Origin: Flavobacteriales bacterium
Lineage (GTDB): Bacteria; Bacteroidota; Bacteroidia; Flavobacteriales; Schleiferiaceae
Direction of reading: 5' to 3'
NCBI GenBank assembly: GCA_002707525.1
Contig: PAND01000018.1
Span: forward strand, 3,759-67,758
Length of the DNA: 64,000 bases
Shown here in pieces: positions 18,152-27,835 of this stretch. The notes beneath the pieces are model-generated. The model did not search any database, was not told the DNA's origin, and was given only the letters and a program-made list of their open reading frames with translations. The translations under genes and the position numbers were made by a program. Positions within the stretch are counted from its first letter, which is position 1; each line of letters opens with the position of its first letter.

Positions 18152-20881
18152 TTAGATACTAAATACTCGTTCTATTGTTTCGCGCTGACGTAAATGCGCA
18201 ATTCTGCTTGAACCGCTTGCGGTTGATGCGCTTGGTGCTGGTGAAACAAGTGTTAATTTTTGATGCATTTGCCAGAATATGTACGTCCATGCGCCCATAT
18301 TAGCGGGTTCCTCTTGAGCCCAAATATATTCATGAGCCTGAGGATATTTAGCTACTTCTTCCTTTATCGCAAGGTCATCTAATGGGTACAGTTGTTCAAT
18401 TCTGATTAACGCTACTTCCTTTGCATGTTGTGCTTCACGTTCTTCAAGCAATTCATAGTATAACTTGCCTGAGCAAAAAACAACCTTGGTCACATCTTTT
18501 GCTAGAACATCGTTGTCAGAAATTACGTGCTGAAAACTTCCCTCCGCCAAATCTTGAAGCGTACTTTTCACTTTTGGGTGTCTTAGTAAACTCTTAGGAG
18601 ACATGACTACCAACGGTCTTCTGAAATGCCTCTTTTGCTGCCTGCGAAGCAGATGAAAGAGGTTGGCAGGTGTAGTACAATTCGCAATGGTCATGTTCTC
18701 CTCGGCACATAGCTGCAAGAATCGTTCTAGTCGAGCAGAACTATGCTCAGCACCCTGTCCTTCGTAACCGTGAGGAAGCAATAGAACCAGACCATTTTGA
18801 ACTTTCCATTTATCCTCTGCTGCACTCAGGAACTGATCAATGATAATCTGAGCACCGTTCGCAAAATCGCCAAATTGTGCTTCCCATATGGTTAACGTAT
18901 CGGGAGCCGCCATGGCGTATCCATAATCAAAACCCATAACTGCATACTCACTGAGCAATGAATTATAAATCGCAAAACGACCCTCTTTACCTGGGTATTC
19001 GTTTAATAAACTGACTTCCTCTCCACTATCCTCAACTGTTAAAATGGCATGCCTGTGAGAAAAAGTACCACGCTCAACATCCTCACCAGAAATTCTAATG
19101 TTAAAATCCTCTGAGAGTAACGAACCGTACGCAAGCAACTCTGCCATGCCCCAGTCTATACTGTTTCTATCCTTGCTAACCTGATCCGCTCTATCCTTCA
19201 TCAAACGCACAGTTTTACGCAGGAACTTTTTGCCCTCAGGAAGAGTTGTGATGAATTTCGCAATATCTAGAAGTTTATCCAGGTCAAAGGTGGTATCAAC
19301 TTGTTGTAACATTTCTCCAGGCTGAGCACCTGGATATTTGGTCCATTCATCGTTCATAAATGGAACTATTCTGTTGTGCTCGATTTTCTTAGATTCATCA
19401 AAATCCAGCTCCAGCATGGCCTTAAATTCGCCCTGCAATTCTTGCACTATACCTTCGTTTGCTACGCCTTCTGCAAGTAGCTTCTTAGTGTAAATCTCTC
19501 GAGGGTTTGGGTGTTTAGAAATAGCCGTATATAAAATAGGCTGGGTAAATCTAGGTTCATCCCCTTCATTGTGCCCGTACTTACGATAACATAGAAGGTC
19601 TATAAAAATATCCCTATTAAATCGCTGACGGTATTCAATTGATAGGCGTATTGCATGGACTAAAGCTTCAGGGTCATCTCCATTTACGTGCAATACAGGA
19701 GCCAAAATCACCTTGGCTACATCTGTACAATAAGTAGACGAACGAGCATCCTTATAATTGGTAGTAAAACCAACTTGATTATTAATCACTATGTGCAGTG
19801 TACCGCCCGTTTGGTATCCATCCAATCGTTCCATTTGAACGGTCTCATAAACCACTCCTTGGGCTGCGATTGCCGCATCACCATGAATCAATATTGGGAG
19901 TACTTTTTTGTTATCGTGTTGGTAATCGTTGTTGATCTTTGCTCTTGCTATTCCTTCAACAACAGGATCTACCGCTTCCAAGTGAGATGGATTAGGAGCA
20001 ATATTCATTTTAACGCTTATACCATCAGATGTAGTATGAAGAGTGGTATGACCCAGATGATACTTTACATCGCCATCAATAGTGATGTCGTCAAAAGCTT
20101 TGCCTTCAAATTCAGAAAAAATCTGTTTACGTGGCTTACCAAAAATATTTGTCAATACATTCAGCCTTCCTCGGTGTGCCATTCCTAGAATAAACTCTTG
20201 TACACCATGGCGAGCTGCGTGGTTAATAGCCTCATCAATCCCGGGTATAAGAGACTCCGCACCTTCTATGGAAAAGCGTTTTTGCCCTACAAACTTTGTA
20301 TTTAAAAAAGATTCAAAACTTACTGCTTCGTTTAGCTTATGCAGAATTTGTTTCTTCTCATCAATGGACAATGAAGGCTGATTGTCATTTTCGTGAATCC
20401 AATTCTTAATCCATGTTCTGCGCTCAGGATCGCGGATGTAATTGTATTCAACACCTGTGCTTTGACAATAAATTGCCTCCAAATGCTCAATAATTTTACG
20501 CAGCGTTCGCGGTCCACTCGCTCCTAATTCTGTAGCAGCATTAAATTCTAACTCTAAATCCTCTTGAGACAATCCAAAGTTCTCAATATTGAGCGTTGGG
20601 CGGTATTCTCTCCGTTCACGTACGGGATTCGTTTTAGTGAATAAGTGACCTCTGGAGCGATATCCCTGTATGAGGTTTAATACATGAAATTCTTTTATCA
20701 CCTCTTGAGGCACACCGGTACCTTCTAGGTCGTCCTCTGAATACACTTCTTGTGCAAAGTCGTAGCCCTGAAAGAAGGCTCTCCAGCTTGGCTCAGTGTT
20801 ATCTGGATCACTAAGATAACGTTGGTACTGCTCGTCTATAAATTCTGCATGTACGCTACCTAAAAATGAAAATCTATCCAT
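18152..20881 (-). CDS. sucA: 2-oxoglutarate dehydrogenase E1 component
   Basis: 909 residues, the normal length. The N-terminus ([20 protein letters not shown]) contains the E2-binding segment. Thiamine diphosphate binding and catalysis are shown by [33 protein letters not shown] and [18 protein letters not shown], and the transketolase-like C-terminal part includes [18 protein letters not shown]. It decarboxylates 2-oxoglutarate and succinylates the lipoyl group of SucB. The gene starts the sucAB operon and has a probable -7 element at 20904-20911. Confidence 0.97.
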   Translation of the reverse strand: MDRFSFLGSVHAEFIDEQYQRYLSDPDNTEPSWRAFFQGYDFAQEVYSEDDLEGTGVPQEVIKEFHVLNLIQGYRSRGHLFTKTNPVRERREYRPTLNIENFGLSQEDLELEFNAATELGASGPRTLRKIIEHLEAIYCQSTGVEYNYIRDPERRTWIKNWIHENDNQPSLSIDEKKQILHKLNEAVSFESFLNTKFVGQKRFSIEGAESLIPGIDEAINHAARHGVQEFILGMAHRGRLNVLTNIFGKPRKQIFSEFEGKAFDDITIDGDVKYHLGHTTLHTTSDGISVKMNIAPNPSHLEAVDPVVEGIARAKINNDYQHDNKKVLPILIHGDAAIAAQGVVYETVQMERLDGYQTGGTLHIVINNQVGFTTNYKDARSSTYCTDVAKVILAPVLHVNGDDPEALVHAIRLSIEYRQRFNRDIFIDLLCYRKYGHNEGDEPRFTQPILYTAISKHPNPREIYTKKLLAEGVANEGIVQELQGEFKAMLELDFDESKKIEHNRIVPFMNDEWTKYPGAQPGEMLQQVDTTFDLDKLLDIAKFITTLPEGKKFLRKTVRLMKDRADQVSKDRNSIDWGMAELLAYGSLLSEDFNIRISGEDVERGTFSHRHAILTVEDSGEEVSLLNEYPGKEGRFAIYNSLLSEYAVMGFDYGYAMAAPDTLTIWEAQFGDFANGAQIIIDQFLSAAEDKWKVQNGLVLLLPHGYEGQGAEHSSARLERFLQLCAEENMTIANCTTPANLFHLLRRQQKRHFRRPLVVMSPKSLLRHPKVKSTLQDLAEGSFQHVISDNDVLAKDVTKVVFCSGKLYYELLEEREAQHAKEVALIRIEQLYPLDDLAIKEEVAKYPQAHEYIWAQEEPANMGAWTYIFWQMHQKLTLVSPAPSASTASGSSRIAHLRQRETIERVFSI

Positions 20882-20903
20882 TCAAGTGTCTTGGTAATTC
20901 TCT

Positions 20904-20911
20904 CAAAAGTA
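20904..20911 (-). promoter_or_regulatory. Probable -7 element for sucAB
   Basis: Minus strand TACTTTTG, an exact match to TAnnTTTG, 22 bases before the sucA ATG. The -33 region is weak. Confidence 0.45.
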
Positions 20912-21002
20912 CAACACAAATTTGGGCTAACTCTTTGATACCATTAATAATGATAAAGCAATTTTAACCGAGGTTTTAAGGTTTTGATATAAAACAAAAA
21001 AA

Positions 21003-21018
21003 GAGCCTTAATAGGCTC
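21003..21018 (-). terminator. Terminator after the DUF2795 gene
   Basis: A 6-base-pair hairpin (21003-21008 with 21013-21018, GAGCCT/AGGCTC, loop TAAT) followed on the minus strand by seven T. It starts 5 bases after the DUF2795 stop. Confidence 0.8.
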
Positions 21019-21023
21019 CTTGT

Positions 21024-21248
21024 TTAATATTCTTCTTCGTTCCAAAGAAAATCCTCTTCTGAAGGATAATCGGGCCAAATCTCTTCTATGCTCTCGTAGG
21101 TTTCTTCCTCCTCTTCTTCAATGGCTTGAAGGTTTTCCACCACCTCTAGCGGCGCACCAGTGCGAATTGCATAATCGATTAACTCATCACGTGTTGCAGG
21201 CCATGGAGCATCGCTTAAATAAGAAGCTAATTCTAGAGTCCAGTACAT
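21024..21248 (-). CDS. DUF2795 family small acidic protein
   Basis: 74 residues. The sequence MYWTLELASYLSDAPWPATR and the segment LIDYAIRTGAPLEVVENLQ are the hallmark of a short, strongly conserved Bacteroidota protein of the DUF2795 family. The rest is very acidic (EEEEEE run) and ends in EEDFLWNEEEY. No signal peptide, so it is cytoplasmic. Function is unknown. It is a single-gene unit with a clear promoter (21284-21313) and terminator. Confidence 0.88.
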   Translation of the reverse strand: MYWTLELASYLSDAPWPATRDELIDYAIRTGAPLEVVENLQAIEEEEEETYESIEEIWPDYPSEEDFLWNEEEY

Positions 21249-21283
21249 AATATTATGGTATTAACTCGATTTGGTATTTCGTG

Positions 21284-21313
21284 CAAATGTAATCGAAATA
21301 CGCACTTATGCAA
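21284..21313 (-). promoter_or_regulatory. Bacteroidota-type promoter for the DUF2795 gene
   Basis: Minus strand: -33 TTG at 21311-21313, 19-base spacer, -7 TACATTTG at 21284-21291 followed by CA. This is the best promoter match in the window. Confidence 0.75.
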
Positions 21314-21336
21314 CTTTTTTGCAAAAATGTAGTGTT

Positions 21337-21879
21337 CTAATATTTGGGATTCCAAATAATCTCCTCCTTTCCTTCAATATTAAGGATGAAACGAGCCTGA
21401 ACAAAAAAGAAGTCCGATAACCTATTTAAGAAGATTGGAATTTCTGTTTTTACTTCAACTTCATTTGATAATGCAACAACCCTTCGTTCTGCACGACGGC
21501 AAACAGTACGAGCTACCTGGGCCATGGAAGAAGCCGCAGAGCCACTAGGTAAAATGAAATTTTTAAGCTCGGGAAGCTGTTCATTCCACGAATCAATTTG
21601 TCTCTCTAGGGATTCAACTAGGCTCGCATCCAATTTTGGCATTGGAAAGCTTGCCTCACCCTCTAAAGCTAGATAGGACCCCATTGAAAACAACTCACTT
21701 TGAATCTGCGATAAGAACGGAAAACAATTATCTGGCGCTTCAGCTGCAAGTACACCTAACCATGAATTCAATTCATCAAGCGTACCATATGCCTCTAGAC
21801 GCATGTCCGCCTTTGAAACCCGCTTGCCCGTTAGTAGGGAGGTTGTTCCTTTATCACCGGTTTTAGTATAGATTTTCAC
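21337..21879 (-). CDS. Cob(I)yrinic acid a,c-diamide adenosyltransferase, PduO type
   Basis: 180 residues. The N-terminus MKIYTKTGDKGTTSLLTGKR and the later YGTLDELNSWLG are the ATP- and cobalamin-binding signature of PduO-type adenosyltransferases, and ARTVCRRAERRVVAL is the second conserved helix. It transfers the adenosyl group of ATP to reduced cobalamin. The start is a GTG directly behind the TAA of the PurF-like gene with no spacing, so translation is probably coupled. No cobalamin-dependent enzyme lies in the window. Confidence 0.92.
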   Translation of the reverse strand: MKIYTKTGDKGTTSLLTGKRVSKADMRLEAYGTLDELNSWLGVLAAEAPDNCFPFLSQIQSELFSMGSYLALEGEASFPMPKLDASLVESLERQIDSWNEQLPELKNFILPSGSAASSMAQVARTVCRRAERRVVALSNEVEVKTEIPIFLNRLSDFFFVQARFILNIEGKEEIIWNPKY

Positions 21880-23772
21880 TTAGTATGCTCTTTCTTTTAC
21901 ACCTTCAACGTAGAAAATGAAGCTCTTGTTCACTACTCTATTACCTCCAACAGTTGGATAATTCCCAGTAAAATACCAATCTCCAGGATTATTTGGACAA
22001 CTTAAATGTAAATCTTCAATATCCTGGTAAACGATACTCACTTTGGCCTTAACATCTGGTGGCGTGAGCAGCTCAGCAATCTTATCACTAATCTCCACTG
22101 CCGTAAAGGGATCGTAAATTTCTTTAACGTAATTCAAGACTTCGCTATCTGCTAACGATTCTTGTGCTTTACACTTTTTATATACCTCGTCAATAACACT
22201 TGACATCCCTCGCTCTTTTAATAATGCAATAGCTGCTCTAAAAGCAATAAAATCTCCCATTCGAGCCATATCAATACCGTAACAATCCGGATATCTAATC
22301 TGAGGAGCTGAAGATGCAATCACAATCTGCTTGGGTGATAATCGATCAAAGATTCTAAGTATGCTTTGTTTTAAAGTGGTACCGCGTACTATACTGTCAT
22401 CAATTGCCACAAGATGATCTTCAGGATTAACGGCACCGTGCGTTATATCATATACATGGCTAACCAACTCATCTCTTGAACTGTCCTCTGTAATGAATGT
22501 ACGAAGCTTGACATCTTTCCACGCGACTTTTTCAACCCTTGGTCTTTTTGAAAGCACCTCCTTAAGTTCTGCTTCGTTTAAGTTTTTCCCATTAATTGCA
22601 TCAAATTTGAGTTCATTAAAATAATCCTCCATACCCTTAACCAAGCCATAAAAACTGACTTCAGCTGTATTTGGAATAAATGAAAACACCGTATTATCAA
22701 CCTCACCATTAATCTTCGAGATTAATTTGGGAATCAATCTTCGGCCTAATTCGATTCTTTCGTTATAAATGTCACGATCATTACCTCTTGAAAAATATAT
22801 ACGTTCAAAAGAACAAGCCTTGTATTCTAGCGGCTCTTTTATTTGTTCAATACTTACATCTCCATGATTTTTTACAATTATGGCAGCGCCAGGAGGCAAT
22901 TCATTGACTTGATCTGTTTTAAGATTCAAAGCTGTTTGAATAACCGGACGTTCGGAAGCTACGACTACAATTTCGTCATCATAATAGTAAAATGCTGGGC
23001 GTACTCCAGCCTGATCACGCAAGACAAAGGAGTCTCCATGTCCCATCATTCCTGCCATAGCGTATCCGCCATCCCATTTCTTAGATGCGCTTCTTAAAAC
23101 ACCAGCAACATCCAGACGCTTAGCTATTTCCGCTGTTGACTCTTTTTTAGTGTACCCCTTCTCTTTGAGCTCGTAATACAATCTATCGTTTTCTTCATCC
23201 AAGAAATGGCCTATCTTTTCCATAATAGTAACGGTATCCGCCTTTTCCTTTGGATGCTGACCTAATTCAACTAATTCGCCAAATAGTTCGTCAACATTGG
23301 TCATATTAAAATTGCCAGCAACAATTAAGTTGCGTGTGGGCCAGTTATTTTGACGCAAGAATGGATGGCATGCTTCAATAGTATTTCCCCCGTAAGTCCC
23401 ATAGCGCAAATGGCCCAAGAATACTTCACCAGTAAAAGGTAAATTCTTTTTGAGCCACGAAACATCTTTGAGTAATTCAGGGTTATCCGCCACTCCTTCA
23501 GCTACTCGCTTTTGTATTTTACCAAAAATATCACCGATGCTATTTGTATCCACAGAACGGTAACGAGAAATATAGCGAGAGCCTGGCTCCATATTGAGCT
23601 TCACATTCGCAAGGCCTGCTCCATCTTGACCTCTATTTCGCTGTTTCTCCATAAGGAGATACATCTTGTTCAGGCCATAGAAGGCGGTGCCGTATTTCTC
23701 AACGTAATATTCAAGCGGTTTGCGGAGACGAACAAAAGCAAGTCCACATTCGTGTTTGATGGGATCACTCAT
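21880..23772 (-). CDS. purF: Amidophosphoribosyltransferase-like protein, long form
   Basis: 630 residues, longer than the usual 470-510 of PurF. The nucleophile Cys9 follows a short leader (MSDPIKHE then CGLAFVRL) that would be removed to expose it. The glutaminase part has FLGHLRYGTYGG and AGNFNMTN; the phosphoribosyltransferase part has the PRPP loop VAIDDSIVRGTT. PurF makes phosphoribosylamine from PRPP and glutamine, the first step of purine synthesis. Long forms like this are common in Flavobacteriia, sometimes beside a standard PurF, so this may be a paralogue with its own role. Promoter at 23792-23822. Confidence 0.85.
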   Translation of the reverse strand: MSDPIKHECGLAFVRLRKPLEYYVEKYGTAFYGLNKMYLLMEKQRNRGQDGAGLANVKLNMEPGSRYISRYRSVDTNSIGDIFGKIQKRVAEGVADNPELLKDVSWLKKNLPFTGEVFLGHLRYGTYGGNTIEACHPFLRQNNWPTRNLIVAGNFNMTNVDELFGELVELGQHPKEKADTVTIMEKIGHFLDEENDRLYYELKEKGYTKKESTAEIAKRLDVAGVLRSASKKWDGGYAMAGMMGHGDSFVLRDQAGVRPAFYYYDDEIVVVASERPVIQTALNLKTDQVNELPPGAAIIVKNHGDVSIEQIKEPLEYKACSFERIYFSRGNDRDIYNERIELGRRLIPKLISKINGEVDNTVFSFIPNTAEVSFYGLVKGMEDYFNELKFDAINGKNLNEAELKEVLSKRPRVEKVAWKDVKLRTFITEDSSRDELVSHVYDITHGAVNPEDHLVAIDDSIVRGTTLKQSILRIFDRLSPKQIVIASSAPQIRYPDCYGIDMARMGDFIAFRAAIALLKERGMSSVIDEVYKKCKAQESLADSEVLNYVKEIYDPFTAVEISDKIAELLTPPDVKAKVSIVYQDIEDLHLSCPNNPGDWYFTGNYPTVGGNRVVNKSFIFYVEGVKERAY

Positions 23773-23791
23773 AGCGAGGTTTTCTGATGCC

Positions 23792-23822
23792 CAAACTTAC
23801 CACAATTGATGGGGCTGAACAA
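23792..23822 (-). promoter_or_regulatory. Bacteroidota-type promoter for the purF-like operon
   Basis: Minus strand: -33 TTG at 23820-23822, 20-base spacer, -7 TAAGTTTG at 23792-23799, about 20 bases before the ATG. Confidence 0.65.
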
Positions 23823-23828
23823 GTGCTC

Positions 23829-24857
23829 CTAAATGAACTTTGCCAAATCTAGATTCAACCATTCTAAAGCTGCTCCGTGGAGTAGGTTTCCCTTCCTTTC
23901 CTGGCTCCAAGGCATAGAGTTTATCAATTTTCCTGGCTCTAGTTCGCCAAGAGGAAAAGGATAATCAGTGCCTAAGGCCACTCGATTCTCACCAACCAAG
24001 CTAACTATATAATCGAGCATTTTTGGATCATGAACCAAGGAATCAAGCCAAAATTTTCCCATGTATTTCTCTGGTGAAACTTTATTGTCAATCGCGCATA
24101 AATCGGGGCGAACGTCAAAGCCGTGCTTTATTCGGGCTAAAGTAGCCGGGAAAGAACCTCCACCGTGTGCAAAAGCAAATCTAAGATTGGGCAGACGCTC
24201 AAATACACCACCAAAAATTAACGAACATATTGCTAGAGAGCTTTCAGCGGGCATTCCTACGAGCCAGGGCAGCCAATACTTTTCCATCTTTTCCTTTCCC
24301 ATCATGTCCCAAGGGTGCACAAATACTGCCATATCCAAATCCTGACACGCCTCGAAAACAGGAAACAGCTCTGGGGCATCTAGATTCCAATCGTTTATGT
24401 GTGTGCCAATTTGTATTCCTTTTAAGCCTATCTCTTTGCAACGCCTAAGTTCTTGAATTGCTAAATCTGGACTTTGCATGGGCAACGTACCTAACCCAAC
24501 GAATCTCTTGGGATGCTTGGCACAGATTTCTGCTATGTGATCGTTTAAGAAAATGGCAACTTCTAATGTGTCTTTTGGTTTTGCCCAATAACTAAACATA
24601 ACTGGAACTGTTGAAAGCACCTGAACATCTATATGCTGAGTGGCGCATTCACTTATGCGTGTTGCAGGATCCCAACAATTGCTTTCTACCTCACGAAAAA
24701 AATGATCGTCCTTAAACATCCGTGCACAAGAAGGCATGTGATGTTCTAATCTTATGAACCCTCCGTATCCAAAACGCTCCCGAAAATTAGGAATATCTTT
24801 AGGAAGAATATGTGTGTGGATATCAACCGAAAAATTTCTGCTAGTTACTTCACACAT
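23829..24857 (-). CDS. nbaD: 2-amino-3-carboxymuconate-6-semialdehyde decarboxylase (ACMSD)
   Basis: 342 residues from ATG 24857, 2 bases after the stop of the dioxygenase gene; a frame extending to 24908 only adds residues that overlap that gene. It is an amidohydrolase-superfamily enzyme with the metal-binding VDIHTHILP (His14, His16). Later conserved blocks include FVHPWDMMG, FAHGGGSFPATLARI and ALGTDYPFPLGE, the last with the metal-binding Asp. ACMSD decarboxylates the ring-cleavage product of 3-hydroxyanthranilate to 2-aminomuconic semialdehyde, pulling the pathway away from quinolinate. The gene order with nbaC, and the divergent dehydrogenase, support this. Confidence 0.93.
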   Translation of the reverse strand: MCEVTSRNFSVDIHTHILPKDIPNFRERFGYGGFIRLEHHMPSCARMFKDDHFFREVESNCWDPATRISECATQHIDVQVLSTVPVMFSYWAKPKDTLEVAIFLNDHIAEICAKHPKRFVGLGTLPMQSPDLAIQELRRCKEIGLKGIQIGTHINDWNLDAPELFPVFEACQDLDMAVFVHPWDMMGKEKMEKYWLPWLVGMPAESSLAICSLIFGGVFERLPNLRFAFAHGGGSFPATLARIKHGFDVRPDLCAIDNKVSPEKYMGKFWLDSLVHDPKMLDYIVSLVGENRVALGTDYPFPLGELEPGKLINSMPWSQERKGNLLHGAALEWLNLDLAKFI

Positions 24858-24859
24858 TC

Positions 24860-25390
24860 CTAAACAAATCTTGAATCCGTTTCCATGGTAGTCCCGCATT
24901 GATTGCATGTGCGCAATTCAAGGCTTGAATAGTATTCTTTAAACCTTGGCAAGAAATCTGTTTCAATATTTTTTAGTTCGAAATAGGTGTCGTGAAGTTT
25001 ATGATTACAATTCCCACAATACCACAAAAGACCATCTGTAAAACCTTTCCCTTCTCTAACTCGCTCAATAACAAGACCTATGCTACCTTCATGGCGAACC
25101 GGACTATGGGGAACTTTTGCCGGCACAGTCATCATATCTCCGGGGCCAAGATCCAAGCTTTCAACCTTACCGTCTATTTGTACATTGACGGTGATATTTC
25201 CTTCAAGTTGATAGAAAAACTCTTCTGTCTCATTGTAATGGTAGTCTTTTCGAGCATTAGGACCTGCAACAACCATGACAATGTATTCATCACTATCAGG
25301 TGTTAAGTTCTTATTAGCTACTGGAGGTTTAAGTAGGTCCCGATTTTCATCCAACCACTTCTGGAAATTAAACGGTCTTAGTACTGACAT
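24860..25390 (-). CDS. nbaC: 3-hydroxyanthranilate 3,4-dioxygenase
   Basis: 176 residues from ATG 25390 (MSVLRPFNFQKWLDENRD); a longer frame to 25453 is not used because it crosses the divergent promoter. It is a cupin enzyme. Iron ligands are His51, Glu57 (in HYNETEEFFYQLEG) and His95 (in VPHSP). The second, rubredoxin-like metal site typical of bacterial enzymes is present: Cys125, Cys128, Cys162 and Cys165 (CGNC and CNQC). It opens the ring of 3-hydroxyanthranilate, a tryptophan/kynurenine breakdown intermediate. It is divergent from the semialdehyde dehydrogenase. Confidence 0.95.
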   Translation of the reverse strand: MSVLRPFNFQKWLDENRDLLKPPVANKNLTPDSDEYIVMVVAGPNARKDYHYNETEEFFYQLEGNITVNVQIDGKVESLDLGPGDMMTVPAKVPHSPVRHEGSIGLVIERVREGKGFTDGLLWYCGNCNHKLHDTYFELKNIETDFLPRFKEYYSSLELRTCNQCGTTMETDSRFV

Positions 25391-25422
25391 GATTTGTTTG
25401 CTTTGGGATTTACAAGTTAACG

Positions 25423-25454
25423 CAAAACTGAGCACTTTTAAAATTGCAGGCAAA
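25423..25454 (-). promoter_or_regulatory. Probable promoter for nbaC-nbaD in the divergent region
   Basis: Minus strand: -33 TTTG at 25451-25454, 20-base spacer, -7 CAGTTTTG at 25423-25430 (one mismatch to TAnnTTTG). On the plus strand a near match TATCTTCG at 25462-25469 lies 16 bases before the dehydrogenase ATG, so both promoters share 95 bases and may share a regulator. No palindrome was recognised. Confidence 0.5.
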
Positions 25455-25485
25455 GCTTCCTTATCTTCGCTACATTCAGACTCAA

Positions 25486-26928
25486 ATGATGACTATTCGT
25501 AACTATATAAATGGCGCATTTATGGCGCCGGTTGAAGGACAATATTTAGACAATATTGACCCCTCAACTGGGGAGACTTATGGACGTATTCCCCGGAGTC
25601 AACAAAGTGATGTAAACCTTGCGGTATCTGCAGCAAAAGATGCGTTTCCCGCTTGGAGTTCGCTAAGTATTCAGGAACGCTCACTCTGGCTAATGAAAAT
25701 TTCAGATGCCATTCATGATAAGCTTGATGTGCTAGCACTCGCAGAAAGCAAGGACAACGGGAAACCCCTTAAGCTCGCTACGGCAGTTGATATTCCTCGT
25801 GCGAGGGATAATTTTAAGTTTTATGCAACCGCTATTTTGCACGATTCTTATGACGTACATGATATGGGCAGTAGCGGTTTTAATTATACACTCCGTCAGC
25901 CCATTGGTGTGGCAGGCTGCATAAGTCCTTGGAACCTGCCCCTTTATTTATTCAGCTGGAAAATTGCTCCAGCACTTGCCGCAGGAAATACAGTAGTGGC
26001 AAAACCTTCAGAGGTCACGCCTGCGACGGCTTATCTGTTGTGTGAAATCCTAGATGAAATTCATTTCCCAAAGGGTGTACTTAATATTGTTCACGGACTC
26101 GGCAGTGAAGTTGGTGCTGCTATTGTTGCGCATGAAGACACCAATATTATCTCATTTACAGGTGGAACTCAAACGGGAAAGGCAATTTCTTCAGTAGCCG
26201 CCCCCATGTTTAAGAAAATCAGTCTAGAATTAGGTGGGAAAAATGCCAACGTCATTTTTGATGATTGTGACTTTGAAGATGCAGTCAACACCTCTGTACG
26301 ATCCGCATTTGCCAATCAAGGGCAGATTTGTCTTTGTGGCTCACGTATTTATATACAACAAGGTATTTATGACAAATTTAAGACTGCGTTTTTAGAAAGA
26401 GTCGCTGGACTAACTATTGCAGACCCCCTTTTAGAAGAGTCAAGAATGGGAGCTATTGTGAGCAGAGATCATATGAACAAAGTTTTGAGTTACATAGAGC
26501 TTGCAAAAGAGGAAGGAGGCAAACTTTTGATAGGCGGGCAACAAGTAAAGTTGGAAGGCCGATGTGCGAATGGATACTTTATTGCCCCTACAGTTTTTGA
26601 GAACCTATCTTCTACGTGCAGGACAAATCAAGAAGAAATTTTTGGCCCAGTAGTCACTTTGACGCCCTTTGAAACTGAAAAAGAGGCACTAGAATTGGCA
26701 AATAGCACACCTTATGGTTTAGCCGCTACAATTTGGACATCGGACCTAAAGACCGCACACAGAATGGCTGGTCAACTTCACGCCGGTATTATTTGGGTTA
26801 ATTGTTGGTTACTTCGCGATCTTAGGACTCCTTTTGGGGGCATGAAACAAAGTGGCGTTGGAAGAGAAGGCGGCTTCGAAGCCCTGCGTTTCTTTACAGA
26901 ACCTAAAAACATTTGTATTAAAATATAA
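25486..26928 (+). CDS. nbaE: 2-aminomuconic 6-semialdehyde dehydrogenase-like aldehyde dehydrogenase
   Basis: 480 residues from ATG 25486 (a second ATG follows at once). It is an NAD-dependent aldehyde dehydrogenase: SPWNLPLYLFSWKIAPALAA with the catalytic Asn, ISLELGGKNANVIFDD with the general-base Glu, and FANQGQICLCGSR with the nucleophile Cys282. Family membership beyond aldehyde dehydrogenase rests on context: it diverges from ACMSD, whose product is its expected substrate, and ends in a TAATG overlap with the decarboxylase gene. The 2-hydroxymuconic semialdehyde dehydrogenase group is the nearest alternative and would fit the downstream partner equally well. Confidence 0.85.
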   Translation: MMTIRNYINGAFMAPVEGQYLDNIDPSTGETYGRIPRSQQSDVNLAVSAAKDAFPAWSSLSIQERSLWLMKISDAIHDKLDVLALAESKDNGKPLKLATAVDIPRARDNFKFYATAILHDSYDVHDMGSSGFNYTLRQPIGVAGCISPWNLPLYLFSWKIAPALAAGNTVVAKPSEVTPATAYLLCEILDEIHFPKGVLNIVHGLGSEVGAAIVAHEDTNIISFTGGTQTGKAISSVAAPMFKKISLELGGKNANVIFDDCDFEDAVNTSVRSAFANQGQICLCGSRIYIQQGIYDKFKTAFLERVAGLTIADPLLEESRMGAIVSRDHMNKVLSYIELAKEEGGKLLIGGQQVKLEGRCANGYFIAPTVFENLSSTCRTNQEEIFGPVVTLTPFETEKEALELANSTPYGLAATIWTSDLKTAHRMAGQLHAGIIWVNCWLLRDLRTPFGGMKQSGVGREGGFEALRFFTEPKNICIKI

Positions 26929-27692
26929 TGACAAGCATTTCCGAAAAAGCATCTATTCTACACCGCGCTGCTCGAAATCAAACTCCCGTAGCACAATTTT
27001 CTTTGTCAGAGAATTACAATTTAGAATCAGCGTATCAGGTACAACATGAGTTAATCCAGCTTCGTCAAGAAGAAGGATTTCCAATAGTAGGCATCAAAAT
27101 GGGATTTACCTCGCATGCTAAAATGAAGCAAATGGGGGTAAACGACATGATTATTGGCCAATTGACTAGTGATATGCAGCTAAGTAAAAGCCAACCTCTT
27201 GTGAAAGCCGATTGTTGTCACCCACGTGCTGAACCAGAAATAGCGTTTCGTCTAAGCGAAGACATAGATAAACCGCTAAATGCACAGGAGGTAATGAATT
27301 ATATAGATGGTGTGGCGGCGGCAATTGAGGTCATTGATTCACGCTATGAGAATTTTAAATTTTCTCTTGAAGATGTTGTTGCAGATAATTGTAGCTCCTG
27401 CGCCTTCATGGTGGGGCAATGGTGTGATGTTCCTTTGGGCTTAAATGGATTAGATATGATTATGAGCTTTGATGGGCTCAGCGAAGCTGAAGGCTCGAGC
27501 GATGCCATTTTAGACAATCCTTTTGAGGCCTTAGCCGCCGCAACGAGGTTGGCTCATCTTTACAATATTCAATTATCAAAAGGAATGATCGTATTGGCTG
27601 GAGCTTCCACTGCAGCCTCTTTTATCAATAAAACCTCAACTATAAACCTGGAAATAGATGGACTAGGACGAACATTATTCACGATAGTATAA
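26928..27692 (+). CDS. nbaG: 4-oxalocrotonate (2-oxo-3-hexenedioate) decarboxylase
   Basis: 254 residues of the hydratase/decarboxylase (fumarylacetoacetase-like) family. Blocks IVGIKMGFTSHAKMKQMGV, HPRAEPEIAFRL (metal-binding Glu residues), EVIDSRYENFKFSLEDVVAD and LAGASTAA fit the decarboxylase branch better than the hydratase branch. It acts after deamination of 2-aminomuconate, giving 2-oxopent-4-enoate. Start and stop of the previous gene overlap by one base (TAATG), indicating coupled translation. The 2-aminomuconate deaminase and the later hydratase and aldolase are not in the window. Confidence 0.85.
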   Translation: MTSISEKASILHRAARNQTPVAQFSLSENYNLESAYQVQHELIQLRQEEGFPIVGIKMGFTSHAKMKQMGVNDMIIGQLTSDMQLSKSQPLVKADCCHPRAEPEIAFRLSEDIDKPLNAQEVMNYIDGVAAAIEVIDSRYENFKFSLEDVVADNCSSCAFMVGQWCDVPLGLNGLDMIMSFDGLSEAEGSSDAILDNPFEALAAATRLAHLYNIQLSKGMIVLAGASTAASFINKTSTINLEIDGLGRTLFTIV

Positions 27693-27700
27693 AACGCAAA

Positions 27701-27729
27701 CGAGCCGCCCCGGGGTACGAAGCGGCTCG
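27701..27729 (+). terminator. Hairpin after the kynurenine dehydrogenase/decarboxylase pair
   Basis: Perfect 8-base-pair GC-rich stem (27701-27708 CGAGCCGC with 27722-27729), 9 bases after the stop. No T run follows, so a terminator is likely but not classical. Confidence 0.5.
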
Positions 27730-27835
27730 CTGAACAAAACCATGTCGCGTCAATGAAATTACTCGCTTACACTAATTTGAGACGCAAATCTTTTAATACA
27801 AAACCCGTGCCAAAGTTTTTATTCAGAGGTATACA

